From: Aneurinibacillus soli
GTDB taxonomy: Bacteria; Bacillota; Bacilli; Aneurinibacillales; Aneurinibacillaceae
Assembly: GCF_002355375.1 (NCBI RefSeq)
Contig: NZ_AP017312.1
Span: 3,384,001 to 3,448,000 of the forward strand
Direction of reading: 5' to 3'
DNA: 64,000 nucleotides
The notes below the pieces were generated by a model. The model saw nothing but the letters and a program-made list of their open reading frames with translations. It did no database searches and had not been told where the DNA came from. Shown piece after piece: positions 16,867 through 23,736 of this stretch (positions within the stretch are counted from its first letter, which is position 1; the number at the start of each line of letters is the position of its first letter). The position numbers and the translations under genes were made by a program.

Positions 16867-17220
16867 ATGGCTGGTTTTGCAAAAAGCAACTCTTCGACAC
16901 CAGGAGGCTCCCACGGAAAAAAAGTAAACTACAGCGCGATCGTACAGTCTGCAAAATTTAAGCAATTAATGACTACCAAGCGCAATTTCATCGTTCCTAT
17001 CTGCATTTTTTTCTTTACGTTTTACTACGTCCTGCCTATTATGACCTCATACAGCAAAGTACTTAACACCCCGGCAATCGGTTCTATTACATGGGCATGG
17101 GTATATGCTTTTGCACAATTCATCATGACCTGGTCGCTCTGCATGATCTACTCCAGTAAAGCTACCTCCTTTGACAAAATTGCAGATGAAATCATTGAAG
17201 AAAACAAGGGAGGAAAATAA
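16867..17220 (+). CDS. DUF485 family membrane protein (ActP partner)
   Basis: A 117-aa protein with a polar N-terminus (30-40 aa) and two transmembrane helices (about 47-66 and 80-103), the layout of DUF485/YjcH proteins. These are nearly always encoded directly upstream of a cation/acetate symporter, as here, with a 3-nt gap to actP. The ATG at 16867 has GGAGTG upstream; in-frame extension adds unrelated residues. It is presumably an accessory subunit of the SSS transporter or affects its assembly. Cre-like sites lie just upstream. Confidence 0.85.
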   Translation: MAGFAKSNSSTPGGSHGKKVNYSAIVQSAKFKQLMTTKRNFIVPICIFFFTFYYVLPIMTSYSKVLNTPAIGSITWAWVYAFAQFIMTWSLCMIYSSKATSFDKIADEIIEENKGGK

Positions 17221-17223
17221 TCA

Positions 17224-18756
17224 ATGAATACAACAGCATTTATATTCTTCCTTCTCATCGTAGGGGCAACTCTCCTGATCACATACTACGCCTCTAAAAG
17301 AACGAATTCAACAAGTGAGTTCTATACAGCAGGCGGCGGCCTGACCGGATGGCAGAACGGACTTGCCATTGCCGGTGACTATATGTCAGCTGCCTCATTC
17401 CTCGGAATCGCTGGCTCAATCGCCCTGTCTGGATTTGACGGCTTCTTCTTTAGTATTGGTTATCTCGTGGCGTATCTCGTTGTTCTCTACGTTGTAGCCG
17501 AACCGCTGCGTAACCTTGGTAAGTATACGATGGCTGATATGATTGCAGCCCGTTTTGACAACAGTAAAGTTCGTGGTGTTGCCGCGCTTAGCACGATTAC
17601 CATTTCTACTTTTTATATGATTGCTCAGCTCGTTGGAGCAGGTGCACTTATTAAACTTCTTCTTGGTCTTGACTATACGACATCCGTTCTAATTGTTGGT
17701 ACACTGATGACTGTGTATGTAATCTTCGGCGGCATGACTGCAACGAGCTGGGTGCAGATCGTTAAAGCCGTTCTGCTCATGATCGGTACATTCATCATTT
17801 CCGTTATGGTATTTGCGAAGTTCAACTTTAGCTTCGTTGAGATGTTCAACCATATGAAAGAAGCAACACCGCTCGGCGAAGCTTATCTAAATCCAGGCGT
17901 AAAATACAAAAACGGTCTTGATACAATTTCAATCAACATCGCACTTGTACTTGGCACAGCTGGTCTCCCGCACATCCTCATTCGCTTCTTCACGGTTAAG
18001 GATGCGCAGACGGCACGCAAATCCGTTGTATACGCAACATGGTTGATCGGTTTCTTCTATATCATGACGATCTTCCTTGGCTTCGGTGCAGCTGCATTCG
18101 TAGGTAAAGAGGCGATCATGAAAGCAAATGCAGCTGGTAACATGGCAGCTCCTCTGCTTGCACAGTCACTCGGTGGCGACTTGCTGATGGCTTTCGTCGC
18201 AGCGGTAGCATTCGCAACGATTCTTGCAGTAGTAGCAGGTCTTGTACTGACAGCAGCCTCCGCTTTTGCCCACGACTTCTATAGTCATATTCTGCGCAAA
18301 GGCCAGGCAACCGAAAAGGAACAAATGGTAGCAGCTCGCTGGGCTTCCGTCGGTGTATCCGTTCTCTCTGTTATTCTTGCCCTAGGTGCACAAAAAATGA
18401 ACGTAGCGTTCCTCGTATCTCTTGCATTCTGTGTAGCAGCAAGTTCCAATCTGCCCGTTATCATCTACACAATTTTCTGGCGTCGCTTTAATACAGCAGG
18501 AGCTGTCACAGGGATGTTCGTAGGGCTCTTCACTGCCCTTATACTTGTAGCCGTAAGTCCGAACGTATTCGGTCCTTCAGGCAAAGCGATCTTTGAAGGT
18601 ACTCCGCTGATCAGTCTGACTAATCCTGCTCTCATTTCTGTACCAGTCGGCTTCCTTGCCGCCTATCTCGGCACATTCCTTGGACGCCGTGAGAGCGATG
18701 AGAAATTTGATGAAGTGCTTGTTAAAGCCAATACAGGCATGAAAGACAGTGCATAA
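17224..18756 (+). CDS. actP: ActP, sodium/acetate symporter (SSS family)
   Basis: A 510-aa integral membrane protein with about 13 hydrophobic helices. SSS/ActP features are TNSTSEFYTAGGGLTGWQNGLAIAGDYMSAASFLGIAG near the N-terminus, LGKYTMADMIAARF and GLPHILIRFFTVKDAQTARKSV in the middle. It co-transports short monocarboxylates, mainly acetate, with Na+ or H+ across the cytoplasmic membrane. It is the second gene of a two-gene unit with the DUF485 partner, downstream of the DUF294 regulator-like protein. Together with acsA-acuABC 25 kb away it forms an acetate uptake and activation route. A terminator follows at 18844. Confidence 0.92.
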   Translation: MNTTAFIFFLLIVGATLLITYYASKRTNSTSEFYTAGGGLTGWQNGLAIAGDYMSAASFLGIAGSIALSGFDGFFFSIGYLVAYLVVLYVVAEPLRNLGKYTMADMIAARFDNSKVRGVAALSTITISTFYMIAQLVGAGALIKLLLGLDYTTSVLIVGTLMTVYVIFGGMTATSWVQIVKAVLLMIGTFIISVMVFAKFNFSFVEMFNHMKEATPLGEAYLNPGVKYKNGLDTISINIALVLGTAGLPHILIRFFTVKDAQTARKSVVYATWLIGFFYIMTIFLGFGAAAFVGKEAIMKANAAGNMAAPLLAQSLGGDLLMAFVAAVAFATILAVVAGLVLTAASAFAHDFYSHILRKGQATEKEQMVAARWASVGVSVLSVILALGAQKMNVAFLVSLAFCVAASSNLPVIIYTIFWRRFNTAGAVTGMFVGLFTALILVAVSPNVFGPSGKAIFEGTPLISLTNPALISVPVGFLAAYLGTFLGRRESDEKFDEVLVKANTGMKDSA

Positions 18757-18843
18757 AATTTTGTGAGATGGGGAAGTATACTAATGAACCTACTCCCCTT
18801 TGAAATTGCAACTGACTCTCACACCTTTATTCCCTTACTTGGG

Positions 18844-18876
18844 GGCGCATTGTACATCAATGCGTCTCTTTTTTTT
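18844..18876 (+). terminator. terminator of the actP operon
   Basis: GCGCATTG-TACAT-CAATGCGT followed by a run of T (TCTCTTTTTTTT). Confidence 0.85.
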
Positions 18877-18881
18877 GCACG

Positions 18882-18920
18882 AAAAAACAGCTGCGTTTTT
18901 GCAGCTGTTTTCTTGTTTTT
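18882..18920 (-). terminator. terminator of the TPM-EzrA-like gene
   Basis: AAAACAGCTGC and GCAGCTGTTTT make an 11-bp stem with T/A tails, 10 nt downstream of the minus-strand stop and facing the actP terminator. Confidence 0.85.
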
Positions 18921-18929
18921 ATCGCTATG

Positions 18930-21149
18930 CTAGTCCAATCCGTACCGTTCTACAGCAAGGTCATATGCCTGAGCGGCCAGTTCGCTTGCTTCTTCATAAC
19001 GTACAGCACGAAATGCAGTTTCAGAAGCTTTGAGAAGCTTGCCAATCTCCGGATCTTTGCGACGAAAGCGATTCGTCCGTTGAACTTTATCTTCTGTCTC
19101 CCGTACATCTCGTACCATTTCAGCAGCCTGCTCAAGCGCATTTTCTACCTGCCCCTTGGCCTGCTTTAGTAGCATCTCAGCTTTTTGGATATTAAGTGGG
19201 CTTTCTGCGAGTGCACCTTCGACGGAAGCAATAGCCTGACGACAATGATGCAGGCTGTCAGCTACGTAGGACGGAATAGCGGGAAGATACAACCGCTTCA
19301 GTTGCTGCTCCACGCGTGCAACGCTTGCACGTAGATCTTTGACTTCCGCAAGGGCTGCCGTCTCTCCTTTACGAAATTCGTTCAGTTCCTTCATAATCAG
19401 TTCTCGTCGTTCCATGATTTCCGTTACTCGCTCTGCTACCTGCGTAAGCATCTGAGAATGGCGTTCATATGCTTCTGGAACTTCCGCTGCAGCGATTTGC
19501 TCAAGCGCATCTTCTGCATCAGCTACCAGCACCGGAATCTGCTGATAGTAGCGGAACGCTTCGCCCTCTTCCACCTGATAGCGTTGCGCGAGGTCCTCTA
19601 GTTCCTCCGCGAGAAACTGTTCGTCCTGCCGCAGTACCATCACATAATGTGGCAGTTCAGTCATATACTGACGATAACGATGGCGGCTCGTAACGATCTC
19701 TTCCATCGTCTGATACACAGCTTCAATATCTTCTCGCACTTTTCCAATCTGTTCTTCTGTTTCTTCAATTTTACCTTCTTCAAATAACTGTGGAAGAATC
19801 TCCGCTTTACCCCGAATTTTGATAAGGCGAGCTAAGAAGAACTCTTCTCCAGATGTGTATCCACCTGTTACCATTTCTTTCGCGTCTTCATCCAGCTGGC
19901 GAATTTCCTGATCAATATCTTTCATAATCGCCTGGCGAATCAGTGGCATCTTCTCTAGTTCTTCCGACATCTCGATCAGATTGTCACGTACCTGCTGCAG
20001 CAGATCGCGCGCCACATGAAAGTCTCCCTTTTCTTCCGACTCCTTGATCTCTCCTGTCTCTCGATCCAACTGATTCAGTCGTTCTTTCAACGTATGGAAT
20101 GAAACATTGTACTGGATTTTCAGTTCGCTAAAGCGCCGTTCAACTTTCTGACGCATATCATTCGTTTCTTCTTTAAAACTTGAAACGTCCTGCAGTGTTT
20201 CTTTCAAATTCTCAAGGCGAATGTGCAGCTTCTCCAAATCGGATTCGATATGCATAAGTTTTCCACGCGCTTCTGTGAGAATATCGCGACTGCGCCGAAA
20301 ACGGAACTGAGATGCCATTTCTTCCGCATCCGCAAGAATAAGTTCTACGTCTACAATGGCGTCTTTTTTGAGATCATCTAACGATGTTAAAATTGCCAGG
20401 TACTTCTCTTTAATTCGCCCCGGTTCTTTCTTCCATGACGGGTCTACCGTAAACAAGTTCAACTGCTCCGATGTACGAATACGCCATTCATCAGTCTCAT
20501 CAATCTCTTTTAATGTACGCTTGCGCAGTGTAAAGGCAATAATTAGCCCAATCCCAAATACTGCGACCAATGCCAGTCCGGCAAGCAGCCAGACCGGGAA
20601 CGCTTCTACATTTTGCGGAGCGTTAGCTGCTGCTGTTTGTGCTACTATTTCTGTCGGTTTTGCATCTTTTACATCAGTGTCTATCGACTGAACAAATGAC
20701 AAAACCCCCTTCATCACCGCGCCCTGCTTGGCATATGGCGTGAAGAAATTGTCTGCTTTACGCGTCACCACTTCCTCGGTAATGCCCCGCTCTGTAAAGT
20801 ATTTGCCACTAACCGCCGCTATTTTTTTATCATTAAACGATACTACAATCACCATCGTTGTATCGTTGATCGTAAATTTACTCGGAAGCTGCTGTGCATA
20901 CTGTGTGAGTGTAAGGGGCTTCGGGTCTGTAATAATAAGCAACTTATAGGTCTGGGCAAGATCAGCAGCGACTTTGGTAAATTCCTTCTTTTCATCGACT
21001 TTTAGTAGATTTTGTGTATCAATAACAGATTTGCTGATCGAAGGGGGGAATCCTTCTGCCCAAACGACAGGCGGACACAGTACTGTCATACACAGCACCA
21101 CAATAACAAAGGTAAAACGGGACATGCGTCGTCCGGCGTCTCTCATCAT
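18930..21149 (-). CDS. TPM domain fused to an EzrA-like membrane-anchored coiled coil
   Basis: A 739-aa protein in three parts. Residues 1-31 are a signal peptide or first helix (ending VVWAEG). Residues 38-158 match the extracytoplasmic TPM fold (ISKSVIDTQNLL..., KIAAVSGKYFTERGI). A membrane helix spans about 185-207. The cytoplasmic 530 residues are charged helical coiled coil. The tail resembles EzrA: ASQFRFRRSRDILTEARGKL after the membrane anchor, and NRFRRKDPEIGKLL...FRAVRYEEASELAAQA at the end. EzrA is normally about 560 aa with a bare N-terminal helix and modulates FtsZ ring formation. The neighbour is refZ-like, as near B. subtilis ezrA, which supports an EzrA role. ATG at 21149 has AAAGGAG. 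The EzrA assignment is inference. Confidence 0.6.
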   Translation of the reverse strand: MMRDAGRRMSRFTFVIVVLCMTVLCPPVVWAEGFPPSISKSVIDTQNLLKVDEKKEFTKVAADLAQTYKLLIITDPKPLTLTQYAQQLPSKFTINDTTMVIVVSFNDKKIAAVSGKYFTERGITEEVVTRKADNFFTPYAKQGAVMKGVLSFVQSIDTDVKDAKPTEIVAQTAAANAPQNVEAFPVWLLAGLALVAVFGIGLIIAFTLRKRTLKEIDETDEWRIRTSEQLNLFTVDPSWKKEPGRIKEKYLAILTSLDDLKKDAIVDVELILADAEEMASQFRFRRSRDILTEARGKLMHIESDLEKLHIRLENLKETLQDVSSFKEETNDMRQKVERRFSELKIQYNVSFHTLKERLNQLDRETGEIKESEEKGDFHVARDLLQQVRDNLIEMSEELEKMPLIRQAIMKDIDQEIRQLDEDAKEMVTGGYTSGEEFFLARLIKIRGKAEILPQLFEEGKIEETEEQIGKVREDIEAVYQTMEEIVTSRHRYRQYMTELPHYVMVLRQDEQFLAEELEDLAQRYQVEEGEAFRYYQQIPVLVADAEDALEQIAAAEVPEAYERHSQMLTQVAERVTEIMERRELIMKELNEFRKGETAALAEVKDLRASVARVEQQLKRLYLPAIPSYVADSLHHCRQAIASVEGALAESPLNIQKAEMLLKQAKGQVENALEQAAEMVRDVRETEDKVQRTNRFRRKDPEIGKLLKASETAFRAVRYEEASELAAQAYDLAVERYGLD

Positions 21150-21244
21150 GCTATACTCCTTTGGCCTTAATCAAACTGTACTCTTTACTAAATTAGGTGC
21201 AAATGATAAAATTCCTGCTTTTCTCTCCTTTTTCTGCAAAAAAC

Positions 21245-21871
21245 CTACCGGGAAGAGGCCGCTGGTGTCAAAATCTGCCGTACAACTGTATACACCTGCT
21301 GTACGGTCTGCTGAATGAACTGTTCTTCAAGTGGTTCTATATAAAACACCTCTCGCACAATCTGAGGATATGTATAGGGAAATCCAGCTATCGCAAACAA
21401 ACAAATAATTACATGGTCCACATCAGTCAGCTCGAATTCCCCGGTCTCCATCCCCTCTTCCAGAACGGAAACAAAATAATGTTTTAGACGTGTCAAATAT
21501 GTACTCATAACTTCTCGACCAAGCATAGACTCCACAGACAGCTCCCGCTGAATAAGACGAGTCGTCTGATTCATCTCACTTTGAAACCGGATATGCGCCT
21601 CAATCATACGATACAGTTGCACATCCATCCTGCCTTGCTCGTCACAAGATTTACAGGCATCCATGCGAGCGAAAAGCAATTCATAATATTCCATCATGAT
21701 CGCTTCAAGCAAACCTTGTTTATGTTTAAAATAATAAGAGATCAGCGCTACGTTCACATCTGCCGCACATGCAATCTGCCGCACGGTTGTCCGGTCAAAT
21801 CCCTGCGAATCAAACAGCGCAGCCGCTGCGTCAACTATTTTCTGCTTCGTGTGCTTCGGTGAACGTTTCAT
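21245..21871 (-). CDS. refZ: TetR-family regulator, RefZ-like
   Basis: A 208-aa TetR/AcrR protein. The HTH is at about residues 10-57 (KIVDAAAALFDSQGFDRTTVRQIACAADVNVALISYYFKHKQGLLEAIM). The ADVNV-x-ISYYFK...GLLE stretch is close to RefZ (YttP), the forespore DNA-binding protein that tunes Z-ring position in B. subtilis. Length (about 210 aa) and location between the rpsD region and the ezrA position agree with that. The alternative is an unrelated TetR regulator of adjacent genes such as the MBL hydrolase, which has a FadR-like operator. It is transcribed toward the TPM-EzrA-like gene and 29 nt after it begins the TVP38 gene stop. Confidence 0.65.
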   Translation of the reverse strand: MKRSPKHTKQKIVDAAAALFDSQGFDRTTVRQIACAADVNVALISYYFKHKQGLLEAIMMEYYELLFARMDACKSCDEQGRMDVQLYRMIEAHIRFQSEMNQTTRLIQRELSVESMLGREVMSTYLTRLKHYFVSVLEEGMETGEFELTDVDHVIICLFAIAGFPYTYPQIVREVFYIEPLEEQFIQQTVQQVYTVVRQILTPAASSR

Positions 21872-21900
21872 AGCCTGTCCCCCTTAAAAAAACCTTGCGT

Positions 21901-22563
21901 CTATGACAGCAAGGTTGGTTCTTTCTTCTTTTTCAGGTAACGAAGTCCAAGGACAAACAGAACCAGACCAATGATAATGATTATCAACTTTCCTTTATGG
22001 TGCTCCCAATGAATTAAATAATGACCAAGAAACGATTCAAAAAGTACAGCTGGAACTTTCCCAATCAGAGTAGCCAACACGAACCAGATGATCGGAATCT
22101 TAGAAATCCCAGCCGCCGTATTAATGACACTGGACGGAAGAATCGGAACCCAGCGTGCCAGAAGAATAATTAAAAATCCGCGCGTTTCTGCGTGGCGGTT
22201 CAAGTTTTTTAGAAAAGAGTGATGACCGATCTTCTTCTCAGCCCAGTCGTGCGCAGCATAACGAGCCAGAAAAAAGTTAGCCAACGCAGCAGCAACCGCT
22301 CCTACCCAATTAACCAAAAATCCGGTCCACAGTCCGAACGCCATGACATTCGCACCGGCTAGCAGCACAAAGGGAACGATCGGGAAAAAAGTCTGGATAA
22401 CAACCGCGAGAATCGCAATCAAATACGCGACCCAACCGTACGATTGAATATACTCAGCCACTTGCTTTACATGTCCTGTACGTACGAGATGTCCAAGCTC
22501 TGTCTGCATGACAAAGTAAATCATGATAGCCAAAAAAAGGACAGAAAAAATAATACGCTTCAA
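21901..22563 (-). CDS. TVP38/TMEM64 (VTT domain) membrane protein
   Basis: A 220-aa polytopic membrane protein with the VTT/TVP38 core: IQTFFPIVPFVLLAGANVMAFG, GAVAAALANFFLARYAA, and RGFLIILLARWVPILPSSVINTAAGISKIPI, then a C-terminal helix and a Lys-rich tail. The TTG at 22563 is chosen because ACAGGAGGCAGCCA precedes it and the first helix starts right after; the frame extends another 50 residues upstream without an RBS. Relatives (YdjX, DedA-like) are implicated in lipid or membrane homeostasis; the function here is unknown. It lies between the RefZ-like and MBL genes in the same orientation. Confidence 0.8.
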   Translation of the reverse strand: MKRIIFSVLFLAIMIYFVMQTELGHLVRTGHVKQVAEYIQSYGWVAYLIAILAVVIQTFFPIVPFVLLAGANVMAFGLWTGFLVNWVGAVAAALANFFLARYAAHDWAEKKIGHHSFLKNLNRHAETRGFLIILLARWVPILPSSVINTAAGISKIPIIWFVLATLIGKVPAVLFESFLGHYLIHWEHHKGKLIIIIIGLVLFVLGLRYLKKKKEPTLLS

Positions 22564-22620
22564 TTGGCTGCCTCCTGTTTTCACATGCTTATTATCTTGC
22601 CTATTATACCACAAATCGAC

Positions 22621-22648
22621 AAAAAAACCTCTCTTATAACGAGAGGCC
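22621..22648 (-). terminator. terminator of the MBL hydrolase gene
   Basis: CCTCTC-GTTATAA-GAGAGG followed by TTTTTTTG on the minus strand, 25 nt past the stop. Confidence 0.85.
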
Positions 22649-22673
22649 CATAAAAAAACATCGTTTTTTTCGA

Positions 22674-23654
22674 CTATTTCCCTTGATTTTTGTAACGGAT
22701 GATTCCATCGCACTCTACACGCTGTACCCTCTCATTTCTCTCCAGCAAATCCAGATGGCCGAGTATCTCAGAAAATGTGAGTGGCATCTCTTTTTTATAC
22801 ACTTTCGGAAACAGGTGTGCTGACAGTTCAAAAACCGTTAGCGGACCCTCTGCTAAAAGCATTGCAATACGAGTAGCTCGTTCCTCCTGACGCTGCAGGC
22901 GAAATTGAATCAGCCCTCGTGGATCGTCAATCTCGCTTCCATGTGCAGACAGCATCCGCTTTATGGGCATTGACGCTATGCGGTAGAGCGTGTCACGATA
23001 CACAAGCAGCGGTTTTGGACGTTCCGCTTCTCTTACCAGTGCTGGCTCGATAAAAGCATTCGACGAAATCTCTTTAATTAAAAAATCTCCCGATAGCATC
23101 AGGCCATCTGCCTCGCAATACAAAGCAATATGGTTCTGCGTATGTCCTGGTGTGTACACAGTCCGCCAGTCTGGATGTCCCGGAAGCCCGTCTCCGTCTG
23201 CGAGCGTTCCGTGTATAAGAGCAGGGTCAGCATACATATCCATCATCTCTTGAAAACGCTCCACAGTAGTCAGCATCTCTTCTGGTACCCCGTTCTCCCG
23301 ATATAACCGGCGAAAAAACTCATGATGCCAGTCCATAAATTCCGGGTCTCGTTCTATATAGGGAATGGCACCTTCATGTGCTAAAATCGAAGCACCGGAT
23401 TTTTCTGCAACAAACGCAGCCAATCCGCTATGGTCTACATGCTGATGGGTCAATACAATACGGGCAATGTCCCCAAAGCCAAACTTATGTGTCTGCATGA
23501 ATCTTTCTATACAAATGAGAGCATCCGGAGTTTTCGGACCGGTATCTACGAGCGTCCAGCCGTCTTCTCCTTTCAGCCAAAAGATATGAACCGGACCCAC
23601 ATTGAATGGTGTCGGAATGGTAAGGTGCTCAAGAACACTAGGTATACTGCCCAC
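22674..23654 (-). CDS. MBL-fold metallo-hydrolase with C-terminal winged-helix-like domain
   Basis: A 326-aa metallo-beta-lactamase-fold protein. The metal motif is THQHVDHSG (about 69-77), further ligands are in YTPGHTQNHIALY and LSGDFLI, and a late LSAHGSEI supplies the last histidine. Residues 250-326 look like a helical/winged C-terminal domain. The start is GTG at 23654 with AAGGGGGG seven nt upstream. A FadR-like palindrome (23674-23691) lies directly upstream, suggesting fatty-acid-linked control. The substrate is unknown; thioester or lipid-derived esters would fit the operator, but this is inference. It is monocistronic, with a terminator on each side. Confidence 0.82.
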   Translation of the reverse strand: MGSIPSVLEHLTIPTPFNVGPVHIFWLKGEDGWTLVDTGPKTPDALICIERFMQTHKFGFGDIARIVLTHQHVDHSGLAAFVAEKSGASILAHEGAIPYIERDPEFMDWHHEFFRRLYRENGVPEEMLTTVERFQEMMDMYADPALIHGTLADGDGLPGHPDWRTVYTPGHTQNHIALYCEADGLMLSGDFLIKEISSNAFIEPALVREAERPKPLLVYRDTLYRIASMPIKRMLSAHGSEIDDPRGLIQFRLQRQEERATRIAMLLAEGPLTVFELSAHLFPKVYKKEMPLTFSEILGHLDLLERNERVQRVECDGIIRYKNQGK

Positions 23655-23673
23655 TCTTATTCCCCCCTTAAAT

Positions 23674-23691
23674 TGACTGAATAGTCATTCA
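23674..23691 (-). promoter_or_regulatory. FadR-type (TetR) operator upstream of the MBL hydrolase
   Basis: TGAATGACTATTCAGTCA (minus strand) matches the B. subtilis FadR consensus TGAATGAMTANTCATTCA at every defined position but one and is a near palindrome. It lies 20 nt before the GTG start. FadR represses fatty-acid degradation genes and is released by long-chain acyl-CoA. The repressor could be encoded elsewhere; the RefZ-like gene nearby is a weaker candidate. Confidence 0.55.
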
Positions 23692-23700
23692 TATTATATG

Positions 23701-23736
23701 ATAAATAAAGCTTCCGCACTCGGAAGCTTTATTTAT
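23701..23736 (-). terminator. terminator overlapping the end of the GGDEF gene
   Basis: AATAAAGCTTCCG-AGTG-CGGAAGCTTTATT forms a 13-bp stem. The stop codon of the GGDEF gene is inside the stem. Confidence 0.75.

Noticed and set aside
21245-21871. Identification of the TetR gene as FadR because a FadR-like operator lies nearby
   Set aside because: The HTH region (ADVNV-x-ISYYFK) and the genomic position match RefZ better, and no fad genes are adjacent.
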